From: Calothrix parasitica NIES-267
GTDB taxonomy: Bacteria > Cyanobacteriota > Cyanobacteriia > Cyanobacteriales > Nostocaceae
Assembly: GCF_002368095.1 (NCBI RefSeq)
Contig: NZ_AP018227.1
Coordinates: 3,629,563-3,693,562 of the forward strand
Length of the DNA: 64,000 bases
Direction of reading: 5' to 3'
Below the pieces are notes generated by a model. That model ran no database searches. It saw only the letters and a program-made list of their open reading frames with translations, and had not been told where the DNA came from. A program made the translations under genes and the position numbers. Position 1 is the stretch's first letter, and each line of letters opens with the position of its first letter. Below are positions 27,605 to 35,101 of the stretch, piece after piece.

Positions 27605-29021
27605 GAAGATTTTCTAACTTCGCAGCAAATGTATCAGCATGTCTCCACCATTGGGAACCACCCATCCAGATGCGTGTAGGTAAATGTCCGACTGGTGCTT
27701 TTAAGCTGTAATGATAATCAGAATTAGCTGAATCTAAAGAATTATAAGTTGGCCAACCAATCGCAGCACAAAATTTAAAATAATCGGCTTCAACTCTGTC
27801 ATATATTCTTTTTTGGATACTAAAACCAAAGCGACCTTTGCTGTATGTCATCCATAATTTATCAATGATTTTTAGATTATTGTTTGGTAGATTTTCAATA
27901 TCACTTTTAAATAAATAAGTCCCTATTGGTTTTGATAGAGACATACACATAATTTTCCAGCTTTCTATATCTGCTCGTTGCCATTTACGCTTTTTTAGTA
28001 AATCTTTTAAATGGGTATAATCTATTTCAGTTTTATTGATATTTTCATAATTACTCAGACTTTCATTGTCAATTACGGCAAAATCAACGTCTTTTACCCG
28101 TGATTCTTGATTAATCGATAGTGCCGATAAAATTTCATTTGCTTCTTTAAAACGTTGAGGTACTGAATTTTTGAGCATTTTATCCAATATTTTACCCAAA
28201 CCAGTACTGACTTTATTTTCTGGCAATAAATAATCTCTCCATACCCAAGCATCTTGAGAAACATCGAATAAATCAAAAGGGGAAATACCTGTTAATAAAT
28301 AAATGCATGTCACTCCTAAACTATAAATATCGCTGGCTGGGAATACTTTACCCCGTAGTTGTTCGGGAGCCATATATTCTGGAGTTCCTATTTTTGTTCC
28401 AGTCTGCTGAAATTTTACGTTACTAATATGTTTTGCAATTCCAAAATCAATTAAAAATAGTCTTGATTTTTGTGTTTTAGTATTTGCATTCTGTGCAAGA
28501 GATTCCTGCATAATATTTGCTGGTTTTATATCTCTATGAATGATGTTTCGAGAATGAATGAATTGCAGTACTGGTAATAATTCCTGTAGTATTTGCCTTA
28601 TTTGATATTCATTCAAAACTCCTTTATCATCTATTTCTTGCATCAGAGAATTGCCAGCAATCCATTCTTGCACCAAGTAAAAATCTTCGTCTTGCTCAAA
28701 ATGTGCCAAAAGTTTCGGAATTTGTGGATGCAGTCCCAATTCATCCAAACGAATCGCTTCTTGACGAAATAACTCTATGAATTTGTGATTATTTGTTTTT
28801 GGTTCTGTCTGAGGAACGCAAAGTTGTTTAATAACGCATTTAGGTCTGGAAGGAATATATTCATCCGTAGATAAAAAAGTTCTCCCAAAACCACCATGTC
28901 CGATTAAACGCAGCGGACGATAACGTTCTTTAAGTAAAAGTTGCTTACCACAACTCATACAAAAAATTGCTCCGTCGTAATTTTGCGGAGACAAGCAATT
29001 AATATTTGTACAGTAACTCAT
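27600..29021 (-). CDS. Serine/threonine protein kinase with C-terminal GUN4 domain
   Basis: 473 aa. An N-terminal zinc-ribbon-like start (Cys4, Cys9, Cys21, Cys24) leads into a Hanks-type kinase (about 33-300) with GHGGFGRTF, Lys65, HRDIKPAN (Asp164), DFG (192-194) and GTPEYMAPEQL. A GUN4 domain (about 335-473) follows: LKDLLKKRKWQRADIESWKI and a second half RVEADYFKFCAAIGW. GUN4 binds porphyrins and stimulates magnesium chelatase, so such fusions may sense tetrapyrroles; this is an inference. The stop codon TAG lies within a MITE terminal repeat, and the C-terminus (AAKLENLL) may be slightly altered. Confidence 0.92.
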   Translation of the reverse strand: MSYCTNINCLSPQNYDGAIFCMSCGKQLLLKERYRPLRLIGHGGFGRTFLSTDEYIPSRPKCVIKQLCVPQTEPKTNNHKFIELFRQEAIRLDELGLHPQIPKLLAHFEQDEDFYLVQEWIAGNSLMQEIDDKGVLNEYQIRQILQELLPVLQFIHSRNIIHRDIKPANIMQESLAQNANTKTQKSRLFLIDFGIAKHISNVKFQQTGTKIGTPEYMAPEQLRGKVFPASDIYSLGVTCIYLLTGISPFDLFDVSQDAWVWRDYLLPENKVSTGLGKILDKMLKNSVPQRFKEANEILSALSINQESRVKDVDFAVIDNESLSNYENINKTEIDYTHLKDLLKKRKWQRADIESWKIMCMSLSKPIGTYLFKSDIENLPNNNLKIIDKLWMTYSKGRFGFSIQKRIYDRVEADYFKFCAAIGWPTYNSLDSANSDYHYSLKAPVGHLPTRIWMGGSQWWRHADTFAAKLENLL

Positions 29022-29089
29022 TGTTATATCAGCGCTTTAAAAAGGGAATGCTTATATCTAAGTATTCCCAGTTTTAGTTACTGTATTGC

Positions 29090-29167
29090 GATGAGGAGAG
29101 GGGGAGAAGGGGAGAAGGGGAGAAGGGGAGAAAATAACTCCTAACTCCTAACTCTTAATTCTTAACT
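29090..29167. repeat. GGGAGAA and CTAACTC arrays
   Basis: A GGGGAGAA octamer array (29096-29130) and ACTCCTA heptamers (29135-29165) separate the kinase and DUF4359-like genes. Confidence 0.8.
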
Positions 29168-29171
29168 ATCA

Positions 29172-29552
29172 TCATTCCCTTTGCGCTTTATAGATAAAGA
29201 AGTTATCTAATGCTCCCAGGGTCTCGAATTGATAGGTAGGTAACAAAGAATTTATTTCTAAATTCGTGCGATAAACACTGAACAACACATAATCATGCTT
29301 TTGAGTAGATGCCTTAATTATCTGTTTAATTTGGGGACTAGCTGAATCTATCACCTTTCCACAGTCAAATTTAATAATATTATCCAAAAAACTTGGAGTC
29401 TTGCTACATCCCTGTTCCTTTAGATACTCGCTCAATCTGAGCGTAGCGTATTCCTCATACTCGGCTCGCGATGGATTAGTACCAGTCATTGCAACCCCTA
29501 AAGCAACTAATGCAGCAACTCCAGCATATGCAGCAATACTTACAACTTTCAT
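29172..29552 (-). CDS. DUF4359-like small membrane-anchored protein
   Basis: 126 aa. One N-terminal hydrophobic segment (VVSIAAYAGVAALVALGVAMTGTNP) acts as an anchor or uncleaved signal. The following TNPSRAEYEEYATLRLSEYL is typical of the cyanobacterial DUF4359 family. Two cysteines (QGCSKTP and FDCGKV) could form an extracytoplasmic disulfide. The C-terminal half is a small beta-rich domain (HDYVLFSVYRTNLEI). No function is known. Monocistronic. Confidence 0.78.
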   Translation of the reverse strand: MKVVSIAAYAGVAALVALGVAMTGTNPSRAEYEEYATLRLSEYLKEQGCSKTPSFLDNIIKFDCGKVIDSASPQIKQIIKASTQKHDYVLFSVYRTNLEINSLLPTYQFETLGALDNFFIYKAQRE

Positions 29553-29673
29553 TATCTTGAAATATAAAAATTAACTATTTTACTACTAGACTCTAGATTA
29601 TATGACTCCGTTCCAAAAAAATGCTTGATCAAATCATTTATAAGCTGCTATACTACTTAATAACGAAAAATAT

Positions 29674-29747
29674 GGCGGTTGTAGCCAAGTGGTTAAGGCA
29701 GAGGTTTGTGGTATCTCCATTCGTGGGTTCGAGTCCCATCAGCCGCC
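29674..29747 (+). tRNA. trnH: tRNA-His (GTG anticodon)
   Basis: Cloverleaf: 8-bp acceptor stem GGCGGTTG/CAGCCGCC that includes the extra G(-1):C73 pair specific to histidine tRNA; D arm GCCAAGTGGTTAAGGC; anticodon arm GAGGT-TTGTGGT-ATCTC with anticodon GTG; T arm GTGGG-TTCGAGT-CCCAT. CCA is not encoded. Confidence 0.97.
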
Positions 29748-29771
29748 CTTCTTAAAAGTAAGTATCTAGTG

Positions 29772-29810
29772 CAGAGCAAGTGAATTACCTTGCTCTGTTT
29801 GCGTTTTGTT
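29772..29810 (+). terminator. Terminator hairpin after tRNA-His
   Basis: CAGAGCAAG (29772-29780) pairs with CTTGCTCTG (29789-29797), followed by TTTGCGTTTTG. It lies 25 bp after the tRNA. Confidence 0.65.
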
Positions 29811-29903
29811 TGTTTCCAGGTTCCACCTAATGCTGACAAATTAAGCTCTTAAAGCATTTGTCAGTAAGCAATTCGGTTTAGATACTACGGTTTATTTCGA
29901 GAT

Positions 29904-29940
29904 TTTTATTAGCTTTTATTAGCTTTTATTAGCTTTTATA
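29904..29940. repeat. 10-bp tandem repeat (TTTTATTAGC)
   Basis: Three to four units of a 10-bp repeat. It is the only decamer array noticed. It lies in the gap between tRNA-His and the cupin gene. Confidence 0.8.
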
Positions 29941-30002
29941 ACTACTAAATGCCATTCCTGAGAGTTTGGAGTATTTATTTTTCACTGTTAACTGCTAACT
30001 GC

Positions 30003-30443
30003 TCACTGATATTGTCTTCCCAAAACAGCCATATCTTCTTCATCCAGTTCCACCGGTGTACCGCTACGAATTAGTTCGGCAAAATCTTCATTGGGAACCA
30101 TAATAGTTAAAGTGTATAAACGTCCCAACCCAATGTTTTCAATTAAATGAGTACCAGTAGCGGGAACCAGTAGACTATCCCCAGCTTTAATATTTATAGT
30201 TTTACCGTCACAAGTTGCTTTCCCTTCACCTTTGAGAACAAAAAACATCTCCAAAGCAAGGGAATGACGATTAGGGGGAGTCTTACCACCGACATCGAAA
30301 ATTTCGACACAACAAGTTAACGACGAATTAGCAATTGCTGGGTCAAAAACAATCGCTAAACGGTTAGAATCACCAGGACTAATCCGATAAGCTTGATAAT
30401 CACTAGGAGACTTAATAACCGGAATTACGCAACTGTTAATCAT
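30003..30443 (-). CDS. Cupin-domain protein
   Basis: A 146-aa single-domain beta-barrel protein. Cupin motif 1 is visible as GGKTPPNRHSLALEMFFVLKGEGKATCDG and motif 2 as SLLVPATGTHLIENIG, with His residues for a metal. It lies 117 bp from a co-oriented isochorismatase-family hydrolase and opposite an amidohydrolase, so it may act in the same catabolic route or as its regulator or dioxygenase. Substrate unknown. Its last codon and stop (CAG TGA) come from a heptamer array. Confidence 0.85.
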   Translation of the reverse strand: MINSCVIPVIKSPSDYQAYRISPGDSNRLAIVFDPAIANSSLTCCVEIFDVGGKTPPNRHSLALEMFFVLKGEGKATCDGKTINIKAGDSLLVPATGTHLIENIGLGRLYTLTIMVPNEDFAELIRSGTPVELDEEDMAVLGRQYQ

Positions 30444-30448
30444 TTTAA

Positions 30449-30556
30449 GAGTTAAGAGTTAGGAGTTAGGAATTAGGAGTTAGGAGTTAGGAATTAGGAA
30501 TTATAAATTAGGAGTTAATAATTATCTCCTTGTCACCTTGTCTCCCCATCTCCCCT
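30449..30556. repeat. AGGAGTT/AGGAATT heptamer array and octamers
   Basis: About ten AGTTAGG/AATTAGG heptamers (30449-30515), then C/T-rich octamer units, between the cupin and hydrolase genes. Confidence 0.85.
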
Positions 30557-30560
30557 TACC

Positions 30561-31340
30561 CTATCCTCCTCCTCGAATTCCTTCAACAATCGCTTGCGAG
30601 TCTGTAACAAATCCAAACAATTGTTTAATGTTGTAAAGGGTTGCTAACCAGCAATATTCTGGTGAAGTTGTAGCGCTACAGTCTTTGATAAAAAAGCAGT
30701 CATATCCTAAAAAATTAGCATCTTGTAACGTACAGAGAACGCATTGGTCGGCGTTGACACCTGTAAATAATAATGTTGTTTTACCTAAGTTTTTTAAAAT
30801 GCTATCTAATGGCGTATCCCAAAACCCGCTCATCCGAAATTTATCTATGTAAATATCATTAGGTAGCTGTTCTAATTCATCCACCACCGCAGCAGCCCAA
30901 CTATCTTTTGTCAGAACTTCTGCGTTGTTGCTGGGTAAAGCATCTCCCAAACCGACTCCTTCACCAGTAGGATTGTAAACGTGACGCAAACCCGCACTGA
31001 TATTTAGTAAATCGGGTCGGTTTCCCCAGTTGAGCCAAATCACCGGTACATCTTGCGATCGCATTAGTGGGAGCAAATTTTGCAAAGGCTGAATAGGTTG
31101 TCGCGCGGGGGTTACATCAACTCCGATATGCGCCAACCAACCATCGGGATGGCAGAAATCGTTCTGCATATCGATGACAATAATAGCGGTTTTAGCCAAA
31201 TCAAAGCGCACATTTTTTGTTTCTGTGGCTACAATAACGGGTTGTGGGTCTAATTGAGGACGAGTAATGTCTGCGATAGTCTCATTTACCATCCAAGCAT
31301 TCGGTTCAACTCCCAAGGGTTTTAATGGTTTCATAATCAA
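30561..31340 (-). CDS. Isochorismatase-like cysteine hydrolase
   Basis: 259 aa. The catalytic triad of the family is complete: Asp57 (VIDMQNDF), Lys167 (IDKFRMSGF) and Cys200 (GVNADQCVLCT), with the usual cis-peptide region before the Cys. Enzymes of this family that keep the Cys hydrolyse amides such as nicotinamide, N-carbamoylsarcosine, biuret or ureidoacrylate; those acting on isochorismate lack it. An amidase on a small nitrogen compound is therefore likely. It is part of the cupin/hydrolase/amidohydrolase set. The C-terminus (GIRGGG) and stop run into a G-rich array. Confidence 0.9.
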   Translation of the reverse strand: MIMKPLKPLGVEPNAWMVNETIADITRPQLDPQPVIVATETKNVRFDLAKTAIIVIDMQNDFCHPDGWLAHIGVDVTPARQPIQPLQNLLPLMRSQDVPVIWLNWGNRPDLLNISAGLRHVYNPTGEGVGLGDALPSNNAEVLTKDSWAAAVVDELEQLPNDIYIDKFRMSGFWDTPLDSILKNLGKTTLLFTGVNADQCVLCTLQDANFLGYDCFFIKDCSATTSPEYCWLATLYNIKQLFGFVTDSQAIVEGIRGGG

Positions 31341-31354
31341 AAGACAAGGGGATA

Positions 31355-31484
31355 AGAGTTATGAGTTATGAGTTAGGAGTTAAGAATTAATAGTTTATAA
31401 ATATCTTCCCATATTCTATGCTCCATTCCCTAACAACTAACCACTAGCAACTAACAACTAACAACTAATCACTAACAACTGACT
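31355..31484. repeat. Heptamer arrays between divergent hydrolase genes
   Basis: GAGTTAT/GAGTTAG units (31358-31385) and ACAACTA units (31430-31478). They occupy nearly the whole shared promoter region and end just before the amidohydrolase ATG. Confidence 0.8.
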
Positions 31485-31485
31485 C

Positions 31486-32883
31486 ATGAACTTTACAATT
31501 CAAAACGTTTTAATTCCCACAGAAGATGATTACGCTACAGTGGACGTACAAATCCAAGATGGAAAAATCGCTCAAATTTCTTCTGATTTAGATATCATTG
31601 GCGAAGCGATAGATGGTAAAAACAAGTTACTGTTACCGGGATTTGTCAACGCTCACACTCACTCTTCGGAAATGTGGCAGCGGGGGATAATGTCGATTTA
31701 TCCTTTAGAGTTATGGTTGGCCGAACTTTACGATTTTGCACCTCTAGATACGGAACAAGTCTATTTAACTGCTTTGGGAACAGCGGTAGAAACTTTACTC
31801 TCGGGTGGTACAACTGTCGTTGACCATTTAGTATTGATTCCCGGTAAAGAACTTGAAACTATCACCGTAGCAGTTGAAGCTTATCGAAAAGTTGGGATAA
31901 GAGCAGTTATCGCACCTTTGATTCAGGATGAATCCATCACTAATGGGATACCTTCGGGTGAGTCGGAAGTAACTCATGAGGATTATTTTCGTTCGACTCA
32001 AGCTACGTTGGAAATTATGGAATCAGCGATAAATAAGTTTCATAAACCGGAAGATGGAATTTATTTCGCTTTAGCACCAACGGGAATTCAACTTTGCAGC
32101 GATAACTTATTTAAAGGATGTATTGAGTTAAGTGATAAATACAATCTTTGTCGTCATTCGCATTTATTAGAAACCAAAGCACAGGAAAAATTAGCTCAAG
32201 AAAAGTACGGTTGTACCGCTGTCGAGCATTTAAATAAAATTGGTTATTTAAATCATCGCACTTCTTTAGCCCATTGCGTTCATTTAACAGACAGCGATAT
32301 TAATATTCTCGCGGAAACTAAATCTACAGTAGTTCATAATCCCTTGAGTAATTTACGTTTGGGAAGTGGAATAGCACCGATTTTAAAATATCGTCAAGCA
32401 GGAGTAAATGTATCTTTTGGTTGTGATGGAGCATCGAGTAATGACTCTCAAGATTTATTAGAAGCGATAAAAATTGGTTCTATATTACATAACGTCACCG
32501 ATTTAGACTATCAGCACTGGATTACACCCAGAGAATCAATCAAAATGGCATCTTTAGGAGGTGCAAAGGGGTTAGATTTAGGAGAAGAAATTGGTTCTTT
32601 AACGGTTGGGAAAAAAGCAGATTTAGTTATGTATGATTTAACCAGTTTGTCATTATTACCCCGTACCGACCCAGTTGGATTATTAGTATTAGGAAGACCT
32701 ACAAATGTGGTCGATAGCGTTTGGGTAAATGGTCAACAAATAGCAAGTAGCGGTACAGTTAAAAATATTGACCTTGATAACTTACGACAAGAACTATTTA
32801 AACATAGTGAATGGCAAAAAGGGCGTAAATCAAAAACAGTCAAAGAAATCGAAACGCATTATCGTAAGGTGATGGGAATTTGA
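31486..32883 (+). CDS. Amidohydrolase / aminohydrolase (TRZ/ATZ-SsnA-like)
   Basis: 465-aa metal-dependent hydrolase of the amidohydrolase superfamily. Metal ligands are visible: His57 and His59 (NAHTHS), His226 (RHSHLLET), His263 or His266 (LAHCVH) and Asp314 (FGCDGASSND). It belongs with cytosine/guanine-like, chlorohydrolase and S-adenosylhomocysteine deaminases, which remove NH2 or Cl from heterocyclic rings. The exact substrate cannot be assigned. Divergent from the cysteine hydrolase across a 145-bp promoter region, suggesting a shared route: ring deamination, then amide hydrolysis. ATG start lies right after a heptamer array. Confidence 0.9.
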   Translation: MNFTIQNVLIPTEDDYATVDVQIQDGKIAQISSDLDIIGEAIDGKNKLLLPGFVNAHTHSSEMWQRGIMSIYPLELWLAELYDFAPLDTEQVYLTALGTAVETLLSGGTTVVDHLVLIPGKELETITVAVEAYRKVGIRAVIAPLIQDESITNGIPSGESEVTHEDYFRSTQATLEIMESAINKFHKPEDGIYFALAPTGIQLCSDNLFKGCIELSDKYNLCRHSHLLETKAQEKLAQEKYGCTAVEHLNKIGYLNHRTSLAHCVHLTDSDINILAETKSTVVHNPLSNLRLGSGIAPILKYRQAGVNVSFGCDGASSNDSQDLLEAIKIGSILHNVTDLDYQHWITPRESIKMASLGGAKGLDLGEEIGSLTVGKKADLVMYDLTSLSLLPRTDPVGLLVLGRPTNVVDSVWVNGQQIASSGTVKNIDLDNLRQELFKHSEWQKGRKSKTVKEIETHYRKVMGI

Positions 32884-32941
32884 ATCAGTTAACAGTTATC
32901 AGTTATCAGTTATCAGTGATTAAGATAATTTTCTGATTATT

Positions 32942-33298
32942 TTATTTTGTTAAGCGGGATGATTTGAGGATTGAGAACAGAATTTTTGATATTTCATCTG
33001 CATCTGCATGAATGCTATTAAATGCTTTTAAGGAAATGTAATTAGTATCTTTAAGTAGATTCAGCCAATATTTAGTTTCTAAACACTCTTTATAAGCAAT
33101 TGACATTTTTGCAGAAAAATCTGAATTTGAAATAGCACCATTAGCTTCTGCAATATTTGCTCCAATACTAGTCCCACTTCTGAGAACTTGCTTAGACAAA
33201 ACATATTCTTTCTGATTAATAGATAAGTACTTATAAGCATTAACTATGCGAATAGCAAAACTATAAGCTTTATCATAAGTCAAACGATTATTAATCAT
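32942..33298 (-). CDS. Four-helix-bundle protein (S23/Avd-like)
   Basis: 118 aa, all helical, with LSKQVLRSGTSIGANIAEANGA, the hallmark of the four-helix-bundle family first seen as 23S rRNA intervening-sequence proteins and as Avd of diversity-generating retroelements. No reverse transcriptase or variable repeat is nearby, so it is an orphan. Similar orphans are common in cyanobacterial genomes and have no known role. Confidence 0.85.
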   Translation of the reverse strand: MINNRLTYDKAYSFAIRIVNAYKYLSINQKEYVLSKQVLRSGTSIGANIAEANGAISNSDFSAKMSIAYKECLETKYWLNLLKDTNYISLKAFNSIHADADEISKILFSILKSSRLTK

Positions 33299-33331
33299 AG
33301 ATAAAACTCTTTAATTATTAATCTATTTATT

Positions 33332-33429
33332 GATAACTGATAACTGATAACTGCTCACTGATAACTGATAACTGATAACTGATAACTGATAACTGATAAC
33401 TGTTAACTGATAACTGATAACTGTTAACT
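33332..33429. repeat. GATAACT heptamer array x14
   Basis: Fourteen uninterrupted 7-bp units: ten or more GATAACT, two GTTAACT and one GCTCACT. The last unit contains the stop codon of the histidine kinase on the minus strand. Confidence 0.95.
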
Positions 33430-34827
33430 GTTATTTGGTATTTCAATCACAAATTCTGTTCCTTTGCCAATTTTAGAATTAAAGCTTAAAGTACCACCAT
33501 GTTTATCTACAATAATTTCACGTGCGATAGATAAACCTAATCCCGTACCTTTACCTACTGCTTTAGTTGTAAATAAGTGGTCAAAAATTTTCTGTTGAAC
33601 TTCTTCAGAAATTCCTAAACCATTATCAGCTATTTTGATTAATATAGACTTTTCGTCTTCGGTTAAACTTGTAGTAATTTCAATCTTATTTAAATTTTCT
33701 TCAATTTCCTCAAAACTTTTGCCTATATTAGATTCTTCTAAGCTATCAATAGCGTTCGCTAATAAATTCATAAAAACTTGATTGAGTTGTCCTGAATAGC
33801 AATCAATAAAAGGCAAGTTTCCATAATTTTTTATCACTTGAATTCCAGGATTTGATTCACTAGCCTTTAAACGATGTCTAAGAATCAAAATAGTACTATC
33901 AATACCTTCGTGAATATTAGATGATATTTTTTGCTCGGTATCTCCTCTCGAAAAAGTACGTAAGCTAATACTAATATTGCGAATGCGTTCGGAACCAATT
34001 TTTAAAGAATCAAATAGTTTAGGTAAGTCATCTCGCAAATATTCTAAATCCATTTTCTCTATTTCTTCCTCAATTTCTGGCTCTGGATTTGGATAATATT
34101 TTTGATATAGTTCAATTAATTTGAATAAATCACCTATATACTCTCTTGCCATTTTTAAATTACCCGTAACAAAGCCAATCGGGTTATTAATTTCGTGTGC
34201 AATACCTGCTACTAAATTACCTAGTGCGGACATTTTTTCACTTTGAACTAATTGAAACTGAGCATCCTGCAAAGTTTCTAAAGTTTGAGTTAATTTAATA
34301 GATTGTTCTTCCATAATCGTAAAATCGCGATAGGAGCGTAAAGCCGCGATAGTGGTAGTCAGTAACTTTTGTCTGGTCAGTTCTACCTTGAGTTTATAAT
34401 CATTGATATCATAGTTAATAATCACCGATTCTTCTGGTGCTTCTCCCGGTTGTCCGGTACGTAAAATAATTCTGACTCGTTTGTTTTTTAGTTCTTCTCG
34501 GATATATTGAACTATTTGTAAACCTGCATCATTAAGATCCATCACCACATCAAGTAGAATTAAAGCAGTATCAGGATGTGCAGTAATTAATTCCTTCGCT
34601 TCTTGAGTAGAGTAACCAGAAATAAAGGTTACAGGTTTATTCTCGAAAACTAAGTTCTTTAGAGCTAATTTAGTTACTTGATGTACTGTGGGTTCATCAT
34701 CCACAATAACTATTTTCCAAGACTTGTCTAAAGCAATATTTTCCGTGACATCATCGATTTCTTCTTCCTCAAATACTAAAACATCATCATCTGTCTCAGC
34801 AAAGCTGGATTTATTTTCAAGTGTCAT
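33424..34827 (-). CDS. Receiver-histidine kinase hybrid
   Basis: 467 aa, cytoplasmic. N-terminal receiver (about 36-155) with phosphoacceptor Asp93 (LILLDVVMD) and acidic pair IVDDEP (41-46). Then a linker, a HisKA dimerisation domain with His211 (VAGIAHEINNPIGF) and an HATPase domain (DNGLGISE, GKGTGLGLSIAREI). The order receiver-first suggests it receives phosphate from another kinase and passes it on. The neighbour upstream on the same strand (35102-40426) also ends with a histidine kinase, making a phosphorelay plausible. The last three codons (AAT AAC AGT) and stop are from the heptamer array. Confidence 0.93.
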   Translation of the reverse strand: MTLENKSSFAETDDDVLVFEEEEIDDVTENIALDKSWKIVIVDDEPTVHQVTKLALKNLVFENKPVTFISGYSTQEAKELITAHPDTALILLDVVMDLNDAGLQIVQYIREELKNKRVRIILRTGQPGEAPEESVIINYDINDYKLKVELTRQKLLTTTIAALRSYRDFTIMEEQSIKLTQTLETLQDAQFQLVQSEKMSALGNLVAGIAHEINNPIGFVTGNLKMAREYIGDLFKLIELYQKYYPNPEPEIEEEIEKMDLEYLRDDLPKLFDSLKIGSERIRNISISLRTFSRGDTEQKISSNIHEGIDSTILILRHRLKASESNPGIQVIKNYGNLPFIDCYSGQLNQVFMNLLANAIDSLEESNIGKSFEEIEENLNKIEITTSLTEDEKSILIKIADNGLGISEEVQQKIFDHLFTTKAVGKGTGLGLSIAREIIVDKHGGTLSFNSKIGKGTEFVIEIPNNS

Positions 34828-35101
34828 ATATTTACAATCCTGATTCTAAATTATTAAGTTTATAGTCGTATTTGTATTTCAAGCTTTTTAGTATTTTTTA
34901 TCATTTATTTTTTCTGAGTATTTTTTCGCATCACTTTATACTCAAAATTTTCCCTATTCCCTTAATAGTAAATACTTAAGCTTGTTAACAATAAATAAAT
35001 TTACTAGCAGATGACTCTGTTCCCTATTCCCTATTCGTTAGATGAAGAAAGATAGAGACACTTATTAAAATGCCTCTAAATCTAGTTAATATGGGAAATG
35101 G

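Noticed and set aside
32942-33298. Avd-like protein as a sign of a diversity-generating retroelement
   Set aside because: No reverse transcriptase, template repeat or C-type lectin variable repeat is nearby. The protein is a common orphan four-helix bundle.
33332-33429. Regular short repeats as a CRISPR array
   Set aside because: Units are 7 bp with no spacers; no cas genes in the window. They are heptamer tandem repeats.
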